Below, piece by piece: positions 1 to 6,028 of a DNA stretch of 11,605 bases. Every line of letters starts with the position of its first letter. The stretch's first letter is position 1. Below the pieces are notes generated by a model. The model was not told where the DNA came from and ran no database searches. It saw only the letters and a list, made by a program, of their open reading frames with translations. Made by a program: the position numbers and the translations under genes. The DNA lies in NCBI GenBank assembly GCA_021805625.1, contig JAJZEU010000039.1, positions 1 through 11,605 on the forward strand. Direction: 5' to 3'. The DNA is from Microcaldota archaeon. Its GTDB lineage: Archaea > Micrarchaeota > Micrarchaeia > Micrarchaeales > CABMGC01.

Positions 1-42
1 AGAGTACACCGTGAAATCCTTCCCTTCAAAAATTGCCAAATT

Positions 43-50
43 CTTATATA
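43..50 (+). promoter_or_regulatory. Putative TATA box of the first operon
   Basis: The sequence CTTATATA resembles an archaeal TBP site. Its centre lies about 26 bases before the ATG at 72, the usual distance from TATA centre to transcription start. This suggests the first gene is transcribed as a leaderless or nearly leaderless message. No Shine-Dalgarno motif precedes that ATG, which agrees. This is pattern evidence only. Confidence 0.45.
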
Positions 51-71
51 CCTACCCGAACAATTACAATC

Positions 72-449
72 ATGCTGCAGATACAATCACAGATACAGAT
101 AATGCCGGAGCACATGAAGGCATTCTCTTTCAACGAGGCGGAAATGAAGATAACCCTCAGCACGAACGGAGAGAGCGCATGTTGGGTCGAAGCCACGGTA
201 GCTGTGCCAAGGCCTCTTTCCCTCGCGCCTGATAGGAGCTTAGAAACAGGGAAGATGCTTTTCGGAATACTCAGCAACGGTGCAGAGAGGGAAAAGAGGG
301 TGAAGATATTTGCGAATGGCGATGTCTATCCAAACATCTACAGCGTGAAGATTACTCTCTTCATATACGATGAGAGTGGTGCCATATCCGAGCGCATGGA
401 AATAAGCAAAGATATAGAATGCAGTGACCAGAATGCCAAAGTATTATAA
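72..449 (+). CDS. Hypothetical beta-rich protein, possible Ig-like fold
   Basis: I do not recognise a named family. From the ATG at 72 the product is 125 aa. It has no signal peptide or membrane segment, so it is probably cytoplasmic. Its body reads as alternating beta strands separated by short polar turns (for example WVEATVAVP, KRVKIFANGD, YSVKITLFIYD, SERMEISKDIEC), which fits a small beta-sandwich; that fold is inference. Two cysteines lie near the ends of the domain. I chose 72 because a TATA-like box sits at the leaderless distance. In-frame ATGs at 102 and 114 and a TTG at 33 are alternatives, and the domain itself seems to begin near 114. The first codons after 72 are a hexamer repeat coding Gln-Ile/Ser. 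The 3' end overlaps the next gene by 17 nt, so the two are probably co-translated. The position upstream of prefoldin beta recalls the KEOPS Pcc1 locus of other archaea, but the sequence does not look like Pcc1. Confidence 0.7.
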   Translation: MLQIQSQIQIMPEHMKAFSFNEAEMKITLSTNGESACWVEATVAVPRPLSLAPDRSLETGKMLFGILSNGAEREKRVKIFANGDVYPNIYSVKITLFIYDESGAISERMEISKDIECSDQNAKVL

Positions 450-663
450 GATATCAGACAAGAAGTCAACGCTTTATGTCACTGTGGACGACAGCGGCGC
501 TGTCATACTCACGGACCCCGCAGGCAACAAGGTCTTCCTGTCGAAGTACCAGGCAAAACTTATGAAGTTCGGGATAGAGAACCTCATACAGGATCTTTTC
601 AAAGGCTCAGATTCTAAGGATGTGAAGGCTGAGGAGATCGAAGGCATACCCCGACCAAAATGA
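433..663 (+). CDS. Small hypothetical protein (76 aa)
   Basis: An unrecognised 76-aa protein. The N-terminal half looks like a beta-hairpin or small beta-sheet (LYVTVDDSGAVILTD), followed by an amphipathic helix around residues 37-56 (KYQAKLMKFGIENLIQDLFK) and a charged, probably flexible tail. No Cys, no membrane segment and no catalytic signature is visible. The ATG at 433 is chosen over the in-frame GTG at 424 because GTGA at 424-427 can serve as a Shine-Dalgarno-like site about six bases upstream. The gene overlaps the end of the preceding one by 17 nt and is followed 21 nt later by prefoldin beta, so it should be part of the same transcript. Its function is unknown. The placement suggests a small partner protein or housekeeping accessory, but that is only a guess. 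Confidence 0.7.
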   Translation: MPKYYKISDKKSTLYVTVDDSGAVILTDPAGNKVFLSKYQAKLMKFGIENLIQDLFKGSDSKDVKAEEIEGIPRPK

Positions 664-684
664 CACAATATTCAAGATGATAAG

Positions 685-1041
685 ATGGCAGAACCAGACC
701 AAAAGGAAGGAGAAATAGAAAAAGCGCTCAAGGATTACCAAATCTTGCAAGAGCAGCTGAGGGCATCAGCGTTGCAAACAGAGCAGCTGCAACTGCAGAA
801 AACCGAGCTTGAAGGCGCAAGGGCAGAGATTGAGAAAGCAACGGGGAAAGTCTACATTACGATAGGCGGAGTAATAGTTGAGACGAGCAAAGAAGGAGCC
901 TCGAAGGAAATAGCGAGCAAGGCAGAGTTGGTAGCACTAAGGCTCCAAACCGCAAACAAGCAGTACTCAGAGTTAAGGGAGAAGGAAAAGCAGCTCAGGG
1001 AAAAGATAAGCCAACTTTCAAATGCTGCAGGAGCAAGCTGA
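685..1041 (+). CDS. pfdB: Prefoldin beta subunit
   Basis: Beta subunit of the archaeal prefoldin hexamer (two alpha, four beta), an ATP-independent cytosolic holdase that captures unfolded proteins and passes them to the thermosome. The 118-aa length is typical. The architecture is helix-hairpin-helix: an N-terminal coiled-coil helix at about residues 8-52, rich in Gln/Leu/Glu heptads; a beta hairpin at about 53-77 with the family-like GKVYITIGGVIVET; and a C-terminal coiled-coil helix at about 78-115 (LREKEKQLREKISQL). The ATG at 685 is preceded by a purine-rich GATGATAAG stretch that can act as ribosome binding site. The alpha subunit is not in this window. Its end abuts or overlaps the start region of the following DHH gene, indicating co-transcription. 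Pairing with nucleic-acid enzymes rather than ribosomal genes is not obviously functional. Confidence 0.9.
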   Translation: MAEPDQKEGEIEKALKDYQILQEQLRASALQTEQLQLQKTELEGARAEIEKATGKVYITIGGVIVETSKEGASKEIASKAELVALRLQTANKQYSELREKEKQLREKISQLSNAAGAS

Positions 1042-1045
1042 GAGG

Positions 1046-2041
1046 ATGCCGCAGCGTCTTGACTTCAATGGGCTATGCGATTTCGTCAATGAGCACAAGG
1101 GAGACAAGTGCCTGATAACATTCCACTCAATCGGAGACAGGGATGCTGTGGGCACTGCAATACCCCTCTCAAAGTACTTTGACGATGCGGTTGTTGCCAC
1201 CCCGGACTACATAACGAACAATGCAAGGTACATGATCGAAAAAGTGGGATACGGGAGAAATATAGATCCGAAGTTCAGAGATGATGCAAAGCTTATCATA
1301 GTCCTAGATACAAACACTCTCGAATCCGTTGGCAGCTTTAAGGAAAAAATCGAGGGTTCAAGCGCACAGCTGCTTTTCATAGACCACCATCTGCTCACCG
1401 AGCCGGAGAATCGCGCGGCAATATTCAACGACGAAAGCTTCAATTCCACCGCCAGCATAGTATATGACGTTCTGAAGAAACTGGGGCAGCGCATCGACAA
1501 GGAGTCGTCAATACTGCTGCTAAATGGCATAATTTCAGACTCTGCAGAGTTCAAAAACGCAACTTCCGAAACCTTCATGCAGATATCGGAGCTGCTCGAA
1601 GACGCCAAGACGACATACCCAGAAGTAATGGCTTACTTCCACAATCCGATAACGCTCAATAACAGATACTATCTTATCCACGACCTATATGCGTCTACTG
1701 TAGAGATAACAGGAAACTACCTGGTAGTATACGGACAGGCAAATTCTCATGCAAACATCGCTGCAGACATGGCGATACAAACCGGTGCAGATTTCTCCAT
1801 CTTCTGGTCGGTAAACGAGAAGGAGGCATCGCTCTCAGCAAGGCTGCGTCCTCCTCTAGACACCAAACTGCACATACACCTAGGGAAGATTCTGCACGAT
1901 ACCGCTTCGTATATAGATGGCAATGGCGGAGGACACCCCTGCGCAGCAGGCGCATACGGCCCCAATCGCGACATGATAAACGAGGCAGTAGGATATGTAC
2001 TGAAGCAGATAAAGCAAATATTTTCTGAGGCAAGAAAATGA
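1046..2041 (+). CDS. DHH/DHHA1 family phosphoesterase (NrnA/RecJ-like)
   Basis: A soluble 331-aa phosphoesterase of the DHH superfamily, whose members hydrolyse nanoRNAs, pAp, cyclic-dinucleotide products or single-stranded DNA using two divalent metals. All expected motifs are present: His27/Asp31/Asp33 (FHSIGDRDAVG, motif I), Asp88 (IVLDTNT), the DHH triad 113-115 (FIDHHLL), and Asp165 (NGIISDSAEF). The C-terminal DHHA1 substrate-binding domain has GNGGGHPCAAGA, with GGGH at 294-297. The length fits the short NrnA/pAp-phosphatase-like architecture rather than full RecJ or GAN, which carry extra domains, so the substrate cannot be assigned. I chose ATG 1046 because a purine-rich AGGAG-GAGAGG region lies before it; ATG 1022, in frame, would overlap prefoldin by 20 nt. 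The stop codon shares ATGA with the following Mre11-like gene, implying translational coupling. Confidence 0.87.
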   Translation: MPQRLDFNGLCDFVNEHKGDKCLITFHSIGDRDAVGTAIPLSKYFDDAVVATPDYITNNARYMIEKVGYGRNIDPKFRDDAKLIIVLDTNTLESVGSFKEKIEGSSAQLLFIDHHLLTEPENRAAIFNDESFNSTASIVYDVLKKLGQRIDKESSILLLNGIISDSAEFKNATSETFMQISELLEDAKTTYPEVMAYFHNPITLNNRYYLIHDLYASTVEITGNYLVVYGQANSHANIAADMAIQTGADFSIFWSVNEKEASLSARLRPPLDTKLHIHLGKILHDTASYIDGNGGGHPCAAGAYGPNRDMINEAVGYVLKQIKQIFSEARK

Positions 2042-3234
2042 AACTGGCAATACTGTCAGATTTACATCTGGGCTACGAACGCTTCTTCGACGACGCCTAC
2101 AAACAAGCATCGGAGGCCCTAGAAGCTGCGGCATCGCTTTCCGATGCAATCATAATCCCAGGAGACATATTCGACAACAGGGCCCCGAAACCGGAAGTTC
2201 TTGCCCAGGGCATAAATCTCTTCAGGAACCTTTCCGGAAGGGAATGGAAGGCAAGGACGGCATCATTGGAAGGTGCCAAGAAGGCATACACAAGCGTACC
2301 TATACTTGCAATACCCGGTACCCACGAAAGGAGGTCGCAGGAAACGGAAAATGCCGTCCAGTTGCTGTCTCTGGCCGGGCTCCTTGTAGACATAAGCGAA
2401 GGCAGGGCAATCCTCGAAAAAGGTGGAGACAGGGTCGCAGTATATGGCTTAGGTGGAGTTTCAGACGAGCGCACCAGGGAGGTTCTGGAAAAGCTCAATC
2501 CCACTCCGGCAAAAGAGATGTTCAATATATTTGTCTTCCACCAGTCAATCTACGAAATACTGCCCTTCAGTAAGGACTTCATTACCTTCAGCGAGCTCCC
2601 GAAGGGTTTTGACCTTTATGTGGACGGCCACATACACAACAGGATAGAAAAAACTGTGAACGGAAAGCCCTTCCTCATACCAGGCAGCACAGTCCTTACC
2701 CAGCTAAAAGAGGCGGAACAGGATCCAAAAGGCTTCTTCATCTTCGACACATCCACAGGAAAATACAGTTTCAACAAGATAAACACAAGGCCATTCACGT
2801 TTATCAGGATTGGCATAACAGGCATGAGCATCGACAAGATAAAGACCAGGCTTTACGCGGAAGTGGAAAAAGCGGTTTCAGGCTCTTCCGAAAAACCCAT
2901 AGTTAGGATTGTCCTTGAGGGAAAGACGGAGAAAGGAGGGATAGAAAGCCTAGACCTCCAGGAGGTTGCCAAACATTTTGAAACCCACGCAATCATCGAT
3001 ATAAGCAAGGACAATCTGGATGAGGACAGGATAAACGAGCTTGGAGAGGACGTGAGGAATGGCATGTTCGAGAACATATCGATACGCGATTATGGCATGA
3101 GTATCTTCCTAGAGCGCCTCAAGAAGGGCAAATATGCGCTGAAGATAAGCCCATCTGTTCTGTTCGATATACTCAGTTCAGAAACCACAAAAGACAAAGC
3201 GGTAAAAAAAGCGCTGGACCTGCTCTTTTCCTGA
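2038..3234 (+). CDS. mre11: Mre11/SbcD-like metallophosphoesterase (DNA repair exonuclease)
   Basis: A 398-aa calcineurin-like phosphoesterase resembling Mre11/SbcD, the nuclease that processes DNA double-strand ends, normally with the Rad50 ATPase. The phosphodiesterase motifs appear in order: Asp8/His10 (SDLHLG), Asp43 (PGDIFDNR), His96 (PGTHERR), His168 (FVFHQS), and His198/His200 (VDGHIH), followed by the IPGST segment typical of the family. About 180 C-terminal residues would form the capping and partner-binding region. The usual GNHD motif reads GTHE, so the Asn metal ligand is replaced by Thr95. The start is fixed by the ATGA overlap with the DHH gene. No Rad50, HerA or NurA gene lies in this window, unlike the common archaeal mre11-rad50-herA-nurA cluster. 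It may be a genuine Mre11 with Rad50 elsewhere, or a paralogous nuclease. Confidence 0.82.
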   Translation: MKLAILSDLHLGYERFFDDAYKQASEALEAAASLSDAIIIPGDIFDNRAPKPEVLAQGINLFRNLSGREWKARTASLEGAKKAYTSVPILAIPGTHERRSQETENAVQLLSLAGLLVDISEGRAILEKGGDRVAVYGLGGVSDERTREVLEKLNPTPAKEMFNIFVFHQSIYEILPFSKDFITFSELPKGFDLYVDGHIHNRIEKTVNGKPFLIPGSTVLTQLKEAEQDPKGFFIFDTSTGKYSFNKINTRPFTFIRIGITGMSIDKIKTRLYAEVEKAVSGSSEKPIVRIVLEGKTEKGGIESLDLQEVAKHFETHAIIDISKDNLDEDRINELGEDVRNGMFENISIRDYGMSIFLERLKKGKYALKISPSVLFDILSSETTKDKAVKKALDLLFS

Positions 3235-3273
3235 TAAGCCCACTGCATTGCGTGCTTTCATGCTCTGCTTCTT

Positions 3274-4656
3274 CTACGCCTGTCTTTTCAGAAAATCTGC
3301 GTATTCCAGCAGAGCTTCCAGAGAGCTCACAAGCGAAGCAGGAGAATCATATACGGGCACCCCGCCGCTTTCCAGCTGCACCTTTTGGGCTTGGGTATAG
3401 CCGACACCAGTGCTCATGACTACTATGGGCTTGTCAACAGTCTCCTTCAGGTGGACTATCCCTGCAGATACAGTCGAATCCGCTCCAGGAGTTTGGAAAA
3501 GGACAATTATAGCAATCATGTCTGTATTTTCATCTTCGCTTATTGCGGTTATCGCATCTTCGTATCTTTTATCTCCTGCATCCCCCGCGAGATCCAAAGG
3601 GTTGGCTATGTTGACGAGCTTGGGCATCTTGCTTCCCAGTAAACGCCTGGTGCGCGCAGAAAACTGCGCAAGCTTCATATGCCTAGACGATGCGATTGCA
3701 TCCGCAGTCAGCACGCCTGCTCCCCCGCCGTTTGTCACCACGGCAATCCTATTGCCTCTCGGCTCAGTTTCAGATGCGAATATCTTCGCGAAATAAACAA
3801 GTTCGCTAAGGTCCTCCGCTACGCTGAATCCGAACTGCTTGAATATTGCCTCTTGCACCGCGTAATCCCCCGCAAGCGCTGCAGTGTGTGAATGCGCCGC
3901 TATGCTTCCGGCGCTTGTCCTACCTGCCTTGAGTACTATCACGGGCTTCTTTTTGGTCACCTTTCTGGCAAGCTCCACGAATTCCTTGCCCCGTTTTATG
4001 CCTTCTATGTACATTACTATGACTTTTGTCTCACTGTCATTCATCAGGTACTTCAGCAAATCCACTTCGTCAAGATCTGCAGCATTTCCATACGAGATGA
4101 ATTTGGAGAGCCCGAATCCCTCTCCTGCTATTACATCAAGTACTGTGCTGCCGACTGCGCCACTCTGTGACATAAAACTGACGTAGCCAACCTGCGGCCT
4201 GCTTATCTTGTACGTCGGTAGAAACAGAGTATCCGTTCTAGATCTAGTGTCCATCACCCCCAAACAGTTCGGGCCAAGCATAGGCATGTGGTACTTCCTT
4301 GCTATCCGCACTATCTCCTCTTGCAATGCAATTTCGCCAACTTCTGCGAAGCCGCCGCTTACCACAACTGCAGATTTCACCTTTGCCTTGCCGCACTCCG
4401 TGAGCACCTTAGGCACTATCTCCGCAGGGACAGCGATTACCGCCACATCTATCCTACCCTCTACATCAAGCACGCTCTTGTATGCCTTGAGCCCAAGCAC
4501 AGAATCCGCATTAGGATTTATCGGATAGAGTTTTCCGGAATAGCCAGCATCAATGTAGTTCTTGAGTATCACATTGCCGACTTTATCTGGATTTCTGGAT
4601 GCGCCGACTATTGCTACGCTCTTCGGCTTCAGCATCGGGTTCAGGTCGATTTTCAC
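3274..4656 (-). CDS. acdA: ADP-forming acetate-CoA ligase, alpha subunit
   Basis: Alpha subunit (460 aa) of ADP-forming acyl/acetyl-CoA synthetase, which converts acetyl-CoA + ADP + Pi to acetate + ATP + CoA; it is the main substrate-level energy step of fermenting archaea. An N-terminal CoA-binding Rossmann domain (residues 1-140) shows KSVAIVGASRNPDKVG and GPNCLGVMDT. The succinyl-CoA-synthetase-like domains carry MSQSGAVGS (162-170) and the phosphohistidine region AAHSHTAALAG with His257, the same number as the catalytic His of the Pyrococcus enzyme. The protein ends after the third domain, so the ATP-grasp part is a separate gene, as in Pyrococcus, not fused. The start is a GTG that overlaps the beta-subunit stop as GTGA; an in-frame ATG at 4635 is less likely. 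It is the last gene of a three-gene operon and converges on the Mre11-like gene, 39 nt away. Confidence 0.92.
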   Translation of the reverse strand: MKIDLNPMLKPKSVAIVGASRNPDKVGNVILKNYIDAGYSGKLYPINPNADSVLGLKAYKSVLDVEGRIDVAVIAVPAEIVPKVLTECGKAKVKSAVVVSGGFAEVGEIALQEEIVRIARKYHMPMLGPNCLGVMDTRSRTDTLFLPTYKISRPQVGYVSFMSQSGAVGSTVLDVIAGEGFGLSKFISYGNAADLDEVDLLKYLMNDSETKVIVMYIEGIKRGKEFVELARKVTKKKPVIVLKAGRTSAGSIAAHSHTAALAGDYAVQEAIFKQFGFSVAEDLSELVYFAKIFASETEPRGNRIAVVTNGGGAGVLTADAIASSRHMKLAQFSARTRRLLGSKMPKLVNIANPLDLAGDAGDKRYEDAITAISEDENTDMIAIIVLFQTPGADSTVSAGIVHLKETVDKPIVVMSTGVGYTQAQKVQLESGGVPVYDSPASLVSSLEALLEYADFLKRQA

Positions 4657-5270
4657 AGCAACACTCTTATATCTACGACGTCATATGAGCTATCGCGCAG
4701 TATTACGGGGTTGAGGTCCAGCTCTCTTATCTTCGGATTGCCAACGAGCAGTCTCGACGTTTTCATAAGCAGCCCAGCCAGCATATCAAGAGACTTCCCC
4801 CCACTAGTCAGTATGTCTTTCGAACGCAGATTATTGATCATATCAATGGCGTCGTTCTTCGTTATGGGGCAGAGCCTAAGTTGTGTGTCTCCGAATGTTT
4901 CCACATATATGCCTCCAAGGCCTATCAGCAGCATCTTTCCGAACTGCGCATCGGTATTGCCTCCTATTATCGATTCAACTCCAGGTTCTGCCATCTTCTG
5001 CGCTATTATCTTGTACTGCTTTATGCTTCTCCCCCTCTCCCTGAGATCTGCATAGGCTCTTTCTATATCCTCCTTGCTGTTGAGATTGAGCTTCACAAGC
5101 CCTGCCTTGCTCTTATGAAGCGCCTTGCCAGAAATCAGTTTCATCGCTATGCTCTTGCCACCCGCAAATGCAACAGCGTCTTCTGCATCAAAAACATATT
5201 TGCTCGGTATGCTGTGTATTGCATATCTGTCAAGGAGACGTTTGGCATGCATATATTCCATAAGTGCCAT
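4653..5270 (-). CDS. acdB: ADP-forming acetate-CoA ligase, beta subunit (ATP-grasp)
   Basis: Beta subunit (205 aa) of the same enzyme, providing the ATP-grasp domain that transfers phosphate between the phosphohistidine and ADP. Visible signatures are AMKLISGKALHKSKAG, with His52 at the position of the second catalytic histidine described for the Pyrococcus beta subunit, then GVESIIGGNTDAQFG, LIGLGGIYVE and the C-terminal RELDLNPVIL. Length is slightly short compared with the usual 230 or so residues, mostly through a compact N-terminus. ATG at 5270 is well supported: AGGTG (complement of 5276-5280) lies five bases upstream and overlaps the TAG stop of the preceding gene, giving tight translational linkage. 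The beta-before-alpha order with a 4-nt GTGA overlap suggests stoichiometric expression of the two chains. Confidence 0.9.
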   Translation of the reverse strand: MALMEYMHAKRLLDRYAIHSIPSKYVFDAEDAVAFAGGKSIAMKLISGKALHKSKAGLVKLNLNSKEDIERAYADLRERGRSIKQYKIIAQKMAEPGVESIIGGNTDAQFGKMLLIGLGGIYVETFGDTQLRLCPITKNDAIDMINNLRSKDILTSGGKSLDMLAGLLMKTSRLLVGNPKIRELDLNPVILRDSSYDVVDIRVLL

Positions 5271-5275
5271 GCGAA

Positions 5276-5280
5276 CACCT
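5276..5280 (-). promoter_or_regulatory. Shine-Dalgarno site of acdB inside the upstream stop codon
   Basis: On the minus strand the bases read TAG-GTG: AGGTG starts at the second base of the preceding gene's TAG stop and is followed by five bases and the acdB ATG. It matches the archaeal anti-SD and decides the acdB start. Ribosomes finishing the upstream gene would stop on top of it. Confidence 0.65.
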
Positions 5281-5962
5281 ATATGTACCCCCTATAGTAG
5301 AGCGCGTAAATCATCACAATTGCCAGAATCGCCAACAATACCACAATAAGCCTTTTGTTCGCGCGCTTTTTCCTGCGCTGCGATTGGATATTATCAATTA
5401 TCTGCTGATCCTGGTCGGCAAGCTGTGGCTGCATCTGCGCTCCCGCCTGTGCCGCTCCCTGCTGTGCTCCGGTCTGCTGCTGACCAGGAAGCAGGTTCGC
5501 GTTAGTCGCCGCACTTGCCTTCAGGAAGCCGCTCTCGGTCAGCATGAGCTCTACGTTGCCGCTCTTCAGCTCGTAAAGGAGATAACCCTGCTTGTAAAGC
5601 TTGTAAATCCTCAGCGCCAAGTCCTTGGGTCGCAAGTTCAGCGCCGCTCCAAGCTCGACTGGCATCCTCTTACCTCCTGAAAGCTGGTTCAGTATGCCTT
5701 CGTCAAGCTTGTCAGACGCCGCTCCTCCCTTGGCGTTTGCCTCTGCGATAAGTGATCGTGCTGCATCTGTCAGCACGATCTCATTCGGTCCAGGATAATT
5801 GGATGAAAAGTCAACGAGCCCCTTCTGCTTCAATGTCCCTGCCAGATTTACTGCATCAAAGAAGCTCGAGTTTATCACTCCGCCAAATTTTTCAAGTACA
5901 GTCCCTGACGTTATCTTGAGAATGCACGCCAAGTCAACAAAATTGACGTCCTCGCTGGTCAT
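5279..5962 (-). CDS. Tail-anchored protein with two winged-helix domains, unknown function
   Basis: I do not recognise a named family. The 227-aa product has two winged-helix-like modules. Module one (about residues 8-75) ends FDAVNLAGTLKQKGLVDFSS...EIVLTDAARSLI. Module two (about 87-150) reads PVELGAALNLRPKDLALRIYKLYKQGYL...VELMLTESGF. Each has a helix pair, a KxGL/KQGY turn and a strand ending LT(D/E). A Gln/Ala/Gly-rich low-complexity linker (151-190) follows, then a basic stop RRKKRANKR (196-204), one hydrophobic segment (205-223) and a four-residue tail. No N-terminal signal is present. By the positive-inside rule the winged helices face the cytoplasm and the protein is a C-terminal tail-anchored membrane protein. 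It is the first gene of the operon with acdB and acdA (8-nt gap) and is divergent from the beta-CASP RNase. It could be a membrane-tethered transcription regulator, or a winged-helix scaffold for protein contacts. Its ATG lies about 30 bases from a TATA-like element, so the message is nearly leaderless. Confidence 0.85.
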   Translation of the reverse strand: MTSEDVNFVDLACILKITSGTVLEKFGGVINSSFFDAVNLAGTLKQKGLVDFSSNYPGPNEIVLTDAARSLIAEANAKGGAASDKLDEGILNQLSGGKRMPVELGAALNLRPKDLALRIYKLYKQGYLLYELKSGNVELMLTESGFLKASAATNANLLPGQQQTGAQQGAAQAGAQMQPQLADQDQQIIDNIQSQRRKKRANKRLIVVLLAILAIVMIYALYYRGYI

Positions 5963-5988
5963 ACAACCAATAAATTGTGAAACAAGAA

Positions 5989-5997
5989 ATATATAAA
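5989..5997. promoter_or_regulatory. Shared TATA-like element between divergent genes
   Basis: ATATATAAA (read TTTATATAT on the minus strand) is the only strong TATA candidate in the 66-nt gap. Its centre, about 5993, is 31 bases from the minus-strand ATG (5962) and 36 from the plus-strand TTG (6029). At the usual 25-27 base spacing it would give starts near 5967 (-) and 6019 (+), hence leaders of roughly 5 and 10 nt. One TBP site may therefore serve both directions. Confidence 0.5.
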
Positions 5998-6028
5998 CGC
6001 TCTTGTCAATAGAATAAGTGGTTATTTC

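Noticed and set aside
72..449. First gene as KEOPS subunit Pcc1
   Set aside because: Position before prefoldin beta suggested it, but the protein is longer and reads as mostly beta strands without the Pcc1 helix pattern.
4288..5055. A 255-codon open frame on the plus strand antisense to acdA/acdB
   Set aside because: It spans both acd genes on the opposite strand, has no recognisable domain or ribosome site, and its composition (Cys/Tyr/His/Ser rich) is that of a shadow frame. The minus-strand proteins are unmistakable.
6019..6021. GTG at 6019 as a leaderless start for the beta-CASP RNase
   Set aside because: It sits at the predicted transcription start but is not in the RNase reading frame.
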